NCBI GenBank assembly: GCA_047633195.1
Contig: JBLIEU010000034.1
Span: 1 to 23,191 of the forward strand
Length of the DNA: 23,191 nt
DNA from: JAKVAV01 sp047633195
GTDB lineage: Bacteria > Bacteroidota > Bacteroidia > Flavobacteriales_D > Cryomorphaceae
Direction of reading: 5' to 3'
This document shows positions 1 to 8,819 of this stretch, in pieces. A model generated the notes under the pieces. It was not told the origin of the DNA. It did no database searches and saw only the letters and a list, made by a program, of their open reading frames with translations. Numbering within the stretch: position 1 is the first letter of the stretch; each line of letters begins with the position of its first letter. Position numbers and translations under genes: made by a program.

Positions 1-1291
1 CCCCTTTCAATGCTTTACGAATGAGCATATCTACAATAAGCATTCGGTTGATCTCATTCGTTCCTTCGAAGATTCGGTTAATTCGAGCATCGCGATAAGC
101 TCGTTCTACGCGAGTCTCAGCGCTGTATCCCATTCCTCCGTGGATTTGGACAGCTTCATCGGCAACATAATCTAAGGCATCAGATGCCAAGACTTTCATC
201 ATAGCGCATTCTGCCGCATATTGCTCAATTCCCTTGAGAGTTGCTTTATTCTTATCCATTCCACTGGCAATCAAACTGTCGATTGCGTCTTGGATATTTT
301 GAGTAGCCCGATAAACTGAACATTCTGCCACGAAAGTTCGAATAGTTTGTTCAGCTAGTTTGTAACGAATAGCCCCATATTTCGAGATGGATCTTCCAAA
401 TTGATTTCTTTCGATAGCGTATTTTACGCTGTGATTAATGATGTCTTTATTTCCACCAACCACACCACCGCCTAGTTTGATCCGTCCAATGTTCAAAATA
501 TTCAAAGCTATTTTGAATCCGTTCCCTCTTTTGGAGAGCAGGTTTTCTACAGGTACCTTGCAGTCATTGAAAAATACTTGACGAGTAGAACTTCCTTTGA
601 TCCCCATCTTCTTCTCCTCGGGATTGAGAGTGATCCCACCATATCCTTTTTCCACGATAAACGCACTGAGGTTTTTGTCGTCATCTATTTTTGCAAAGAC
701 AGTGAACAAGTCTGCGAACCCAGCATTTGTGATCCACATCTTCTGACCGGTAATGAGGTAATGTTTACCATCCTCTGTCAGTTTTGCTGTAGTCTTGCCT
801 GAGTTGGCATCAGAACCAGCGCTCGGTTCGGTGAGGCAATAGCTTGCTTTAAGCTGGCCTGTGGCCAATCCTGGAACGTATTTTTGTTTCTGCTCTTCGT
901 TACCGTAGTAAAGAATAGGTAAGGTTCCGATACCAGTATGACAGCTAGTGGCTACAGAAAATGAATGTCCAGGTCCGAATACTTCTGCACCGAGCATGGA
1001 CGTTTTGAAATCCATTCCAAGGCCACCAAGTTCTTCGGGAACACTTAACCCGAGCATGCCCAGTTCTCCTACTTTTTCCAGCAAAGAAGCCATAAGTCCT
1101 TCCTCCTGGTCGTCTATTCTGTCAAGATTTGGAAAGACCTCTGCTTCTAAAAAGTCTTGAGCACTTTTGGCGATCATCTTGTGCTCTTCACTCCACTCTT
1201 CTGGAATGAATATATCCGATGGCTCAGTTGTTTTGATAAGCCATTCCCCTCCTTTAATTGCCTTTTTGTTTTGTTCTGATACTTCTGACAT
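1..1291 (-). CDS. fadE: Acyl-CoA dehydrogenase (FadE type), 3' end outside window
   Basis: Flavin enzyme of the first beta-oxidation step, oxidising acyl-CoA to trans-2-enoyl-CoA. The frame opens at ATG 1291 and stays open to position 1, giving 430 visible residues; the C-terminus lies beyond the left edge. Seen: YCLTEPSAGSDAN (from residue 151), the conserved substrate and FAD-binding segment; KMWITNAG shortly after; and RIFEGTNEI, whose first Glu (residue 409) matches the catalytic base of the family. Related long-chain enzymes (VLCAD/ACAD9-like, B. subtilis FadE) are near 600 residues, so roughly a quarter to a third is probably missing here. It is the last visible gene of the operon, 12 bp after the thiolase stop, so it is almost certainly co-transcribed with fadN and fadA. 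Chain-length preference cannot be read from the sequence. Confidence 0.93.
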   Translation of the reverse strand, partial: MSEVSEQNKKAIKGGEWLIKTTEPSDIFIPEEWSEEHKMIAKSAQDFLEAEVFPNLDRIDDQEEGLMASLLEKVGELGMLGLSVPEELGGLGMDFKTSMLGAEVFGPGHSFSVATSCHTGIGTLPILYYGNEEQKQKYVPGLATGQLKASYCLTEPSAGSDANSGKTTAKLTEDGKHYLITGQKMWITNAGFADLFTVFAKIDDDKNLSAFIVEKGYGGITLNPEEKKMGIKGSSTRQVFFNDCKVPVENLLSKRGNGFKIALNILNIGRIKLGGGVVGGNKDIINHSVKYAIERNQFGRSISKYGAIRYKLAEQTIRTFVAECSVYRATQNIQDAIDSLIASGMDKNKATLKGIEQYAAECAMMKVLASDALDYVADEAVQIHGGMGYSAETRVERAYRDARINRIFEGTNEINRMLIVDMLIRKALKG

Positions 1292-1303
1292 TCTTTTAAT
1301 TTT

Positions 1304-2479
1304 TTAGTTTAATAATTCAAATACCCCTGCTGCACCCTGACCTGCACCCACACACATCGTGACTACTCCGTACTTGTTCTTTCTACGGCGCATTTCGTTG
1401 AAGAGTTGTACGCTAAGTTTAGCACCTGTGCACCCGAGAGGGTGACCCAGTGAAATGGCTCCACCATTTACATTCACAATTTCAGGATCTAGTCCAAGCT
1501 CGCGAACGATGGCTACTGACTGTGAAGCAAAAGCTTCGTTCAGTTCAAACAATTCAATGTCGTTGACTTTTAAGCCTGCTTTTTCTAGAGCTTTTGGAAC
1601 AGCATAAATCGGTCCGACACCCATTATTCTCGGCTCCAAACCTGATACGTGGTAACTCTTCAATTGAGCGATCGGTGTGAGATCGTGCTCTTTTAGAAAC
1701 TGCTCTGAAACCACCATTACGAAAGCAGCTCCGTCTGATGTTTGAGAAGAATTTCCTGCCGTCACACTCCCTTTAGCGTCAAATACAGGTCGCAATCTTG
1801 ACAAAGCCTCCATATTGGTTCCTCGACGAGGTCCTTCATCTGTATCTACAGTGTAAGATTTAGCGGCACGTTTTCCATCTTGGACAAAAATGTGTTCAAC
1901 CTCAATCGGAACGATATCATCCTTGAATCTGCCTGCATCTATCGCCGCTACCGCGCGTTGATTTGATTGCATGGCAAATTGATCTTGCTCTTCACGAGAA
2001 ACTTTGTACTCACGAGCTACTGCTTCGGCAGTTAGGCCCATACCCCAGTACCAATCGGGGTTGTTTTTAGCGACATCAGAATTTGGTACAACTCGCCAAC
2101 CACCAAAAGGAATCGGACTCATGCACTCTACACCTCCTGCAATAATGCAATGAGACATGCCGGAGTGAATTTTAGCAGAAGCTATAGCTATTGTTTCCAA
2201 TCCAGAAGAGCAATATCTATTGACAGTCATGCCTGGTACTTTCTCAGTATCCATGCTCATCAGAGAAATCATCCGTCCGATGTTCAAGCCCTGCTCAGCT
2301 TCGGGGGTGGCATTTCCTACAATAATGTCCTCGATTAGATCTTTGTCAATTTGAGGATTATCGGCCATGATTTTTTTTATCACTGCCGCTCCCAAATCGT
2401 CTGGACGAGTGAAACGGAATACTCCGCGGGGAGCTTTCCCGATAGCTGTTCTATATCCTGATACTATATATGCGTTCAT
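1304..2479 (-). CDS. fadA: Acetyl-CoA acyltransferase (3-ketoacyl-CoA thiolase)
   Basis: Cleaves 3-ketoacyl-CoA with CoA to acetyl-CoA and a shortened acyl-CoA, the last step of each beta-oxidation round. At 391 residues it is full length for the thiolase family. Catalytic residues are all visible: nucleophile Cys90 in VNRYCSSGLE, the NEAFASQ segment, His346 in ISLGHPLGCTGAK, and Cys376 in MCVGAGQG near the C-terminus. It starts at ATG 2479, 13 bp after the fadN stop, and is followed 12 bp later by the acyl-CoA dehydrogenase. The order fadN-fadA-fadE is that of the B. subtilis fadNAE operon, which favours a degradative thiolase over a biosynthetic acetoacetyl-CoA thiolase. Confidence 0.95.
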   Translation of the reverse strand: MNAYIVSGYRTAIGKAPRGVFRFTRPDDLGAAVIKKIMADNPQIDKDLIEDIIVGNATPEAEQGLNIGRMISLMSMDTEKVPGMTVNRYCSSGLETIAIASAKIHSGMSHCIIAGGVECMSPIPFGGWRVVPNSDVAKNNPDWYWGMGLTAEAVAREYKVSREEQDQFAMQSNQRAVAAIDAGRFKDDIVPIEVEHIFVQDGKRAAKSYTVDTDEGPRRGTNMEALSRLRPVFDAKGSVTAGNSSQTSDGAAFVMVVSEQFLKEHDLTPIAQLKSYHVSGLEPRIMGVGPIYAVPKALEKAGLKVNDIELFELNEAFASQSVAIVRELGLDPEIVNVNGGAISLGHPLGCTGAKLSVQLFNEMRRRKNKYGVVTMCVGAGQGAAGVFELLN

Positions 2480-2492
2480 CTTTTTTCGGGGT

Positions 2493-4901
2493 TTAATTAC
2501 GAAGTACTTTTCCTTTCTTCACCATACTCTCCAGTCGTTCCAGTGTCTTTTTAGTCTGACACAGTTCCAGAAAGGCCTTGCGCTCTAGCTTGAGCAGGTA
2601 GTCTTCAGAAACTTCTGTCATTTCTGAGAGGTCGCCTCCACAAAGAACAGATCCTAGTTTTTCGGAAATAAGCTGATCGTGCTCAGACATATAGTTTCCG
2701 CTCATCATACTATGGGCGCCGACATATACGATTCCCAAGCCTTCTTTCCCCAGAACTTTAATATCTGTTCGTTTGACTGGTTTAGTGTATCCTTTTTGGG
2801 CTATCAGTAAGGCTGATTGTTTGGCATAAGCCAATTGGTCATCTCTATTCACGACTACCTCGTCGGTTCCTTTTCGCAAATACCCGAGCTCAAAAGCTTC
2901 GTATGCAGAGGTCGATACTTTGGCTTGGCCAATAGTGAGGAATCTATTTCTCAGAGTGTTGATTCTGATGTCACCATCTTTAAACTCATCAGATGTGCGC
3001 GCCGCGAACTCTTTGGTTCCACCACCGCCAGGGATGACACCTACACCGAATTCAACAAGTCCCATATAAAGTTCTGCGTGTGCTACCACTTTGTCTGCAT
3101 GCAAACAAAGTTCACAGCCTCCGCCTAAGGCTAGGTTATGCGGAGCCGCAACCACAGGAATACTGCTATAACGCATACGCATCATGGCGTCTTGGAAGCT
3201 CTTTATCGCGAAGTCTAGCTCGTCGAATTCTTGTTCGACCGCCATCATGAAGATCATTCCCACATTGGCGCCTGCACTGAAGTTGTCGCCTGTATTTGAA
3301 ACAACCAATCCTTTGTATTCGGCTTCCGCCAAATCGACTGCTTTATTGAGTCCTTCGATTACTTCACCGCCTATGGTGTTCATCTTCGTGTGGAACTCGA
3401 TGTTCAAGATACCATCGCCAAGATCTTTGATGGTCGTTCCTGAATTTTTCCAGATAATTCCATCTTTACCAATATTGTCGAGGAAGATTTGTCCATCGAG
3501 AGCGGGCACTTCTTTATAAGATTTGCTCGCGACATCGTAAAAATACTTCGCGCCGTTTTCGATTTTGTAGAAAGAGGTGATTCCTGAATCCAGCATTTCT
3601 TGGATCCAAGGAGCGGTTTCGACGCCCTCTTTTTTCATGTTCTTCATTGCTTTTGCTACGCCAATGGCATCCCATTTTTCAAATGGACCCATTTTCCAAC
3701 CGAATCCAGCGCGAAGGGCAGCATCTATTTTGTAGAGCTCACCGCTTATTTCGGGTATGCGGTAAGAAACGTAGCTGAACAGACCATGAAAAGACTTGCG
3801 GTAGAATTCACCTGCCTTGTCCATTCCTGCGTAAAGCATTGGAAGTCGTTGAGCAAGGTTATCTATCGATTTGGTCATTTCCAAAGTCGGAAAACTTGCT
3901 CTCTCGCTCGGACGGTACTCCATCGTTTTGAGATCGAGCGCTAGGATTTGCGATTTTCCGTCATCTCCTTTTACCTTCTTAAAGAAACCCTGATTCGTTT
4001 TACTTCCCAACCAGTTGCTTTCAACCATCTGGTTTACATAGGCTGGAATGGCAAATACATTATTCCGCTCGTCGTCGGGGCAGTTGTTTTTTACTCCATT
4101 GGCCACATGAACAAGGGTGTCTAGACCGACTACGTCAGCTGTTCGGAAAGTCGCTGATTTGGCATGACCGATTACAGGGCCAGTCAGTTTATCGACTTCT
4201 TCAACCGTTAGCCCCATTTCCTCTACTATATGGAATAACTCCATAATGGAATAAACACCTACGCGATTTGCGATGAATGCTGCAGTGTCTTTACAGAGAA
4301 CTGTTTCTTTTCCGAGGAATCGAGATCCGTATTCCATAAGGAAGTCGATTACCGCTTGATCGGTATCTGGTCCTGGAATAATCTCGAGTAACCTCAAGTA
4401 TCTCGGCGGGTTGAAGAAATGCGTTCCGCAAAAGTGCTTTTTGAAATCTTCGCTTCGCCCTTCATTCATGCTCTGAATGGGGATGCCCGAAGTGTTGGAT
4501 GTGATTAGTGTGCCTGGCTTGCGGTACTTCTCGACGTTTTCAAAGACTTGCTGTTTGATGTCGAGACGCTCAACAACTACCTCGATAATCCAGTCTACAT
4601 CGGCAATTTTAGAAATGTCATCATCAAAGTTTCCAGTAGTGATTCTTTTAGCGAAAGCCTTCGAATAGATAGGAGAGGGGTTACTGTTCAGTGCAAATTG
4701 CAAAGCATCATTTACTATGCGATTGCGCACAGCGGAGTGTTCAAGGGTAAGGCCTTTGGATGCTTCCTTCTCGTTTGGTTCACGGGGAACGATGTCGAGC
4801 AGGAGCACTTCAACGCCAATATTGGCGAAGTGGCAGGCGATTCTGGAACCCATTACTCCTGATCCCAAAACTGCTACTTTTTCAATGGTTCGTTTGCTCA
4901 T
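2493..4901 (-). CDS. fadN: 3-hydroxyacyl-CoA dehydrogenase / enoyl-CoA hydratase, FadN architecture
   Basis: Bifunctional enzyme for the hydration and NAD-dependent oxidation steps of beta-oxidation. Of 802 residues, the N-terminal part is the dehydrogenase: Rossmann motif GSGVMG (13-18), then GTHFFNPP with His161 and Glu173, whose 12-residue spacing matches the His-Glu dyad of the family. The C-terminal part (about 490-700) is a crotonase fold: FSAGANVGM (541-549) forms the oxyanion-hole region, and Glu597 (LGGGCEL) and Glu617 (GLVEFG) are 20 apart, like Glu144 and Glu164 of rat crotonase. The domain order is dehydrogenase then hydratase, the reverse of E. coli FadB and the same as B. subtilis FadN. 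It begins at ATG 4901, 11 bp after the MarR gene. Both active sites look intact. Confidence 0.94.
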   Translation of the reverse strand: MSKRTIEKVAVLGSGVMGSRIACHFANIGVEVLLLDIVPREPNEKEASKGLTLEHSAVRNRIVNDALQFALNSNPSPIYSKAFAKRITTGNFDDDISKIADVDWIIEVVVERLDIKQQVFENVEKYRKPGTLITSNTSGIPIQSMNEGRSEDFKKHFCGTHFFNPPRYLRLLEIIPGPDTDQAVIDFLMEYGSRFLGKETVLCKDTAAFIANRVGVYSIMELFHIVEEMGLTVEEVDKLTGPVIGHAKSATFRTADVVGLDTLVHVANGVKNNCPDDERNNVFAIPAYVNQMVESNWLGSKTNQGFFKKVKGDDGKSQILALDLKTMEYRPSERASFPTLEMTKSIDNLAQRLPMLYAGMDKAGEFYRKSFHGLFSYVSYRIPEISGELYKIDAALRAGFGWKMGPFEKWDAIGVAKAMKNMKKEGVETAPWIQEMLDSGITSFYKIENGAKYFYDVASKSYKEVPALDGQIFLDNIGKDGIIWKNSGTTIKDLGDGILNIEFHTKMNTIGGEVIEGLNKAVDLAEAEYKGLVVSNTGDNFSAGANVGMIFMMAVEQEFDELDFAIKSFQDAMMRMRYSSIPVVAAPHNLALGGGCELCLHADKVVAHAELYMGLVEFGVGVIPGGGGTKEFAARTSDEFKDGDIRINTLRNRFLTIGQAKVSTSAYEAFELGYLRKGTDEVVVNRDDQLAYAKQSALLIAQKGYTKPVKRTDIKVLGKEGLGIVYVGAHSMMSGNYMSEHDQLISEKLGSVLCGGDLSEMTEVSEDYLLKLERKAFLELCQTKKTLERLESMVKKGKVLRN

Positions 4902-4912
4902 GGTTTGATTTG

Positions 4913-5377
4913 CTATTTATCTGTTGGGGATAATTCGATGTTGGTGCTATAAATACTCGGATTGTCGAGCAGCTCATTGATTTGGTTCGATACTTCAAAG
5001 AAAGTTTCGAGTTTTTCGTTATCGATATTACGGAAGACGTATTCGTTTAATTTGACAACAACTTCGCGCGAAGTGTCTCGGTATTTTTTGCCCTCTTCTG
5101 TAAGGTGAATCAGCACCAAGCGCCCATCGTTATTATCTTGGGTTTTAAAGATGAGCCCATTTTTTTCCATGGACTTTAGCGTGCGGGTAAGGCTTCTAGA
5201 TTCCATACCCATTTTCGGACCGAGTTTTGTGCTTGGCGTTCCATCCAGATCGATGTTCAAGAGTGCGTATCCCACAGACATGGTTCCACCAAATTTGGAG
5301 GCTTCCTGATTGTAAATGCGGATGATCTTTTGCCAAAGCCACCGCAAATGAAAATCTATTGTCTGTTGTGGTTTCAT
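4913..5377 (-). CDS. MarR-family transcriptional regulator, first gene of fad operon
   Basis: Small winged-helix DNA-binding regulator, 154 residues from ATG 5377. Seen: a helix-turn-helix around residues 48-72 with recognition helix near SRSLTRTLKSMEKNG, then the wing containing DNNDGRLVLIHLTEEG (81-96), which carries the D-x-R and LT pattern typical of MarR proteins. An in-frame TTG at 5389 would add four residues (MHHI); I prefer the ATG because the TTG lies next to the likely promoter. It leads the fadN-fadA-fadE operon with only 11 bp to fadN, so it probably controls the operon and itself in response to an acyl-CoA or fatty acid. That ligand is inferred from context only. A 12-bp palindrome lies 28 bp upstream (5405-5416). 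Confidence 0.88.
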   Translation of the reverse strand: MKPQQTIDFHLRWLWQKIIRIYNQEASKFGGTMSVGYALLNIDLDGTPSTKLGPKMGMESRSLTRTLKSMEKNGLIFKTQDNNDGRLVLIHLTEEGKKYRDTSREVVVKLNEYVFRNIDNEKLETFFEVSNQINELLDNPSIYSTNIELSPTDK

Positions 5378-5404
5378 AATGTGATGCAAGGTAGTAAAAA
5401 AAGG

Positions 5405-5416
5405 TATGCATGCATA
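5405..5416. promoter_or_regulatory. Perfect 12-bp palindrome, candidate MarR operator
   Basis: TATGCATGCATA reads the same on both strands and sits 28 bp upstream of the regulator ATG. MarR proteins bind short inverted repeats and usually control their own gene. On the minus strand a weak -7-like element, TACCTTGC (5393 to 5386), follows the palindrome, so a bound dimer would cover the promoter. The palindrome is seen; the operator role is inferred. No second copy was noticed upstream of the acyl-CoA synthetase gene. Confidence 0.4.
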
Positions 5417-5651
5417 ACATATTTATCTGGAAATGGTTCGAGACTTACTGATTCTACCTGTGAGTTTTCACGAAACCCATCCGCACTCGCCGCTACTGGG
5501 ATTGGTAAATAGCGAGTTCCTTTACACATTGAAATTTAACGTTGATTTGTTGAGCGTCAGTCTTGCGCTAGCTTTCAGCCAAACCAAATTCGCCTTGTCG
5601 GATGCATCTTTCTTTTTGAGAAATTTTCTTTCTAAGTCAATTGGGTTCCTC
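5417..5651. other. Gene-free stretch between the fad operon and lysA
   Basis: The gap between the divergent regulator and lysA is about 330 bp. Outside the palindrome and the lysA promoter candidate I see no convincing open frame, tRNA, riboswitch-like fold or terminator here. It is moderately AT-rich, increasingly so towards lysA, and could hold promoter or upstream regulatory sites that I cannot identify. Confidence 0.5.
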
Positions 5652-5659
5652 TAATTTTG
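5652..5659 (+). promoter_or_regulatory. Candidate -7 element for lysA
   Basis: TAATTTTG matches the Bacteroidota -7 consensus TAnnTTTG at every fixed position, about 50 bp ahead of the lysA ATG. No clear TTG is seen at the -33 position, so this rests on one element and position. Confidence 0.35.
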
Positions 5660-5708
5660 AGCTCTACTAGTGAGATTTATAAACCCTGCTTTATTTATTT
5701 GATTTCAA

Positions 5709-6938
5709 ATGCAACTTGACAACGACGACTTTGCTATGGAAGGTTTGAGCCTTCTTGACCTGAGTGAAGAATTTGGTGCTCCGCTATATGTATACAACGG
5801 CGCTAAAATCAAAGAGCAATACCAAAAGCTCGCAAACGCATTTAAAGGTTTAGATGTCAAGATCAAATATGCCTGTAAGGCAAACTCGAATATCAATATT
5901 CTGAAATTACTGAAACAGGAAGGAAGCGGTATCGATGCTGTTTCTCTGAATGAAGTTCGTCTTGGATTGAAGGCTGGGTTTGATCCTCAAGAAATACTCT
6001 ACACGCCCAACGGTGTTTCCATGGCTGAAATTGAGAAAGCAGTGGATCTCGGTGTTCATATCAACATCGACAACATCTTTGTCCTAGAGCAATTTGGTCA
6101 CAAGTACCAGAACACTGTGCCAGTGTGTATTCGTATAAATCCTCATGTGATGGCAGGGGGAAATTCACATATTCAAACAGGACATATCGATTCAAAATTC
6201 GGGATATCAATTCACCAGATCAGGCATGTAATCCGAGTGGTAAAGGCCAATAATATGGACATTGCTGGATTGCATATGCATACAGGATCTGATATTGTGG
6301 ATGCTGAAGTCTTCACTCTTGCTGCTGAACTTCTATTTGAGGTAGCCATGAATTTTGATGACCTTAAATATGTTGATCTCGGTTCGGGCTTTAAGGTGAG
6401 CTATCGAAAAGATGATGTGACAACTGATATTGATCGCCTAGGAAAAGTACTGGGAAAACGGTTTGAAGAATTTTGCGAAGCCTATGGCAAAAAGCTTGAA
6501 TTATGGTTCGAGCCGGGTAAGTTCTTGGTGAGCGAAGCGGGCGTTTTTTTGGTAAAAGTGAATGTGGTAAAACAGACGGTCTCGACGGTTTTTGCGGGTG
6601 TCGACTCAGGTCAGAATCACCTTATTCGCCCGATGATGTACGAGGCCTACCATCATATTTCGAATATAAGTAACCGTGGAGAAACGCAGCGTGTCTATTC
6701 CGTAGTTGGTTATATCTGCGAAACAGATACGTTTGGATATGATCGAAAACTCACTGAAGTGAGAGCAGGAGATGTTTTGTCTATTCACAATGCAGGAGCA
6801 TACGGCTTTGCGATGGCTTCCAATTACAATTCACGCTTACGGCCTGCTGAGGTTTTGATCCTTGATGGAAAGGCTCATCTCATTCGAGAAAGAGAAACCT
6901 TTGAAGATTTGATGAAAAATCAGATTGAGGTTATCTGA
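5709..6938 (+). CDS. lysA: Diaminopimelate decarboxylase
   Basis: PLP enzyme that decarboxylates meso-diaminopimelate to lysine. It has 409 residues, normal for the family, starting at ATG 5709. Fold-type III motifs in order: YACKANSN with the PLP-binding Lys57; GLHMHTGSD (187-195) with the conserved His; VDLGSGF (222-228), the phosphate-binding glycine loop, here GSG rather than the usual GGG; FEPGKFLVSEAG (268-278); YICETDTF (335-342) with the Cys that enters the partner subunit's active site; and NAGAYGFAMASNYNSR (361-376). CETDTF and the GSG loop differ from the E. coli form, but I recall similar variants in Flavobacteriia. It is monocistronic, divergent from the MarR gene and only 12 bp from the convergent ABC-F gene. 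An ornithine/arginine decarboxylase-like relative is possible but less likely. Confidence 0.9.
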   Translation: MQLDNDDFAMEGLSLLDLSEEFGAPLYVYNGAKIKEQYQKLANAFKGLDVKIKYACKANSNINILKLLKQEGSGIDAVSLNEVRLGLKAGFDPQEILYTPNGVSMAEIEKAVDLGVHINIDNIFVLEQFGHKYQNTVPVCIRINPHVMAGGNSHIQTGHIDSKFGISIHQIRHVIRVVKANNMDIAGLHMHTGSDIVDAEVFTLAAELLFEVAMNFDDLKYVDLGSGFKVSYRKDDVTTDIDRLGKVLGKRFEEFCEAYGKKLELWFEPGKFLVSEAGVFLVKVNVVKQTVSTVFAGVDSGQNHLIRPMMYEAYHHISNISNRGETQRVYSVVGYICETDTFGYDRKLTEVRAGDVLSIHNAGAYGFAMASNYNSRLRPAEVLILDGKAHLIRERETFEDLMKNQIEVI

Positions 6939-6950
6939 CATTCATTGGAT

Positions 6951-8819
6951 TTAGTCAGCCCACTCGGCCAATTCCAACCAACGCTCATTCTGCGCATCAC
7001 TTTCCTTGACTAACCCTTCCAGCTCGGCGGAAATTTTCATGAGCTCTTCATTGTCATTGGTTGTTGAAAGCACTTCGGCAAGTTTTGCTTTTTTCTCCTC
7101 CAACTTTTCAATGCTTTTTTCTAGCTTTTCAAATTCGAGGCGTTCGCCATAAGTGAGTTTTGTTTTTCCTGATTGCTCAGAACTGGAAGTCACGACTTGT
7201 TTTTTCTCTGTCGCTATTTCTTTGGATGAAGCTTTGTCTTCCAGCCTCTTCTTTTCGCGGTATTGTGTATAGTTTCCTGGAAAATCTCGAATCGCGCCTT
7301 GGCCTTCAAAAACAAAAAGGTGATCGACCACCTTGTCCATAAAGAATCGATCGTGAGATACCACAACCAAGCAGCCATCGTAAGACTGCAAGTAGTCTTC
7401 CAGCACTTGCAGGGTGTCAATGTCAAGATCGTTGGTTGGCTCATCGAGTACCAAGAAATTTGGATTGGACATCAATACGGTTAGCAAATAAAGCCTTCTT
7501 TTTTCTCCTCCACTAAGAGTCGAGACAAGCTGCCAGTGTTTGTCTCTTGCAAACAAAAATCGCTCGAGCATCTGTGTCGCAGAGAGTTTTTGCCCCTTAT
7601 GTAGTTCGATAACCTCGGCAATATCAGTCACCACTTCAATGACCCGTTTTTGATCAGCACCGACCAGTCCGTTCTGATCGTAATGGCCAAACTTCACAGT
7701 TTCACCTTGAACGATCTTTCCTTTGTCTGGCTCCAGTTCGCCCAAAAGCATTTTGACGAAGGTGGTTTTACCCGTTCCGTTTTTTCCAACTACACCGAGT
7801 TTCTCCTTTCGCTGGAAGTTGTATTCGAAATGATCTATAATCGTCAAGTCACCAAAAGACTTGGAGACCTTGTGAAACTCGACAATCTTAGAGCCAAGCC
7901 TTTCGGTTTTTACACCGAGCTCTACGCTGCTCTTATCTGTGCGGATAGATGCTTTAGCTTTGATACCATCGAAGGCATCTACCCTCGATTTGGATTTTGT
8001 TCCACGGGCTTTAGGCTGTCTTCTGATCCAATCCAGCTCTGTGCTCATGAGGTTTTTGGCCTTGTCAATGCTGCTGGCCAAACTGGCTTCTCTCTCCGCT
8101 TTCTTTTCTAGAAAGTAGGTGTAGTTTCCTTGATATCTCACCAATTCTCCCCGTTCAATCTCCAAAATATCCGAGCATACTCGATCCAAGAAGTAACGGT
8201 CGTGTGTAACCATCAATAGTGTGAAGTTTCCCGAAGCGAGCCATTTTTCCAGCCACTCAATGGTATCTAGATCGAGGTGGTTGGTAGGCTCATCCATAAT
8301 AATGAACTCAGGTTCCTCAAGAAGCACTTTCGCCAGTGCTGCTCTTTTTCGCTGACCACCCGAAGCAGTATCGATTCGCATGTCGGTATTCTCGATACCA
8401 AGCTGTCCCAATATTTCGCGCACTCTCGCTTCAAAATCCCACGCATTGGTGTGATCCATTTCGTCCATTGCATGCTGCAAGGCATCGGAATCATCTGGAT
8501 TCTGAATGGCTTTTTCGTATTTCTTAATGGCATCGGTCATGGGGTTGTCAGATACCATGATGGCATCAGTCAAACTCATGCCTTCAGCAAAAACGGGTTC
8601 TTGTGGTAAATACCCCACACGTACGCCGCTTCTAAATGCGATCTCGCCTGAATCAGCGGGCTCAGTGCCTGCAAGGGCTCTTAGGAGCGTTGTCTTTCCG
8701 GATCCATTGGGAGCAACGATGGCTACCTTTTCGCCTTTGGCCATGCCAAATGAGAAATTCTCAAAGAGCAATTTAGGGCCGTAGCGCTTGGACAGGTTTT
8801 CGACAGAAAGGACGTTCAT
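6951..8819 (-). CDS. ABC-F family ATPase, Uup-like
   Basis: Soluble tandem ATPase without membrane domains; family members bind ribosomes or, for Uup, act in translation and genome-stability roles. Of 622 residues, ABC1 has Walker A APNGSGKTT (36-44), signature SGGQRKR (153-159) and Walker B IIMDEPTNHLD (173-183). The inter-domain arm contains WIRRQPKARGTKSKSR (264-279), the typical P-site tether region. ABC2 has Walker A GKNGTGKTT (345-353), signature LSGGEKRR (435-442) and Walker B LVLDEPTNDLD (456-466). A charged tail (about 555-620) with heptad-like leucines is a predicted coiled coil, as in Uup. ATG 8819 is clear. It converges on lysA with 12 bp between stops. I do not assign antibiotic resistance: the short tether and C-terminal coiled coil fit housekeeping Uup better. 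Confidence 0.92.
   Translation of the reverse strand: MNVLSVENLSKRYGPKLLFENFSFGMAKGEKVAIVAPNGSGKTTLLRALAGTEPADSGEIAFRSGVRVGYLPQEPVFAEGMSLTDAIMVSDNPMTDAIKKYEKAIQNPDDSDALQHAMDEMDHTNAWDFEARVREILGQLGIENTDMRIDTASGGQRKRAALAKVLLEEPEFIIMDEPTNHLDLDTIEWLEKWLASGNFTLLMVTHDRYFLDRVCSDILEIERGELVRYQGNYTYFLEKKAEREASLASSIDKAKNLMSTELDWIRRQPKARGTKSKSRVDAFDGIKAKASIRTDKSSVELGVKTERLGSKIVEFHKVSKSFGDLTIIDHFEYNFQRKEKLGVVGKNGTGKTTFVKMLLGELEPDKGKIVQGETVKFGHYDQNGLVGADQKRVIEVVTDIAEVIELHKGQKLSATQMLERFLFARDKHWQLVSTLSGGEKRRLYLLTVLMSNPNFLVLDEPTNDLDIDTLQVLEDYLQSYDGCLVVVSHDRFFMDKVVDHLFVFEGQGAIRDFPGNYTQYREKKRLEDKASSKEIATEKKQVVTSSSEQSGKTKLTYGERLEFEKLEKSIEKLEEKKAKLAEVLSTTNDNEELMKISAELEGLVKESDAQNERWLELAEWAD

Noticed and set aside
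5387..5389. In-frame TTG start four codons upstream of the MarR ATG
   Set aside because: It adds only MHHI, sits beside the promoter and palindrome, and an ATG follows immediately; the ATG at 5377 is preferred.
5432..5450. GGTTCGAG, resembling a tRNA T-loop
   Set aside because: The flanks do not pair as a T stem and no acceptor or anticodon arm can be drawn around it.
5601..5608. GATGCATC as a second MarR operator copy ahead of lysA
   Set aside because: Only the core TGCA is shared with the 12-bp palindrome, and TGCAT occurs many times in the window, also inside genes.
6936..6958. CTGAC...GTCAG inverted repeat between the lysA and ABC-F stops
   Set aside because: Five-base arms around a 14-base loop with no T tract on either strand; likely chance.
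7650..8111. Open plus-strand frame of 153 codons inside the ABC-F gene
   Set aside because: It is antisense to the ABC-F linker and second Walker A region; composition and content do not look like a protein gene.
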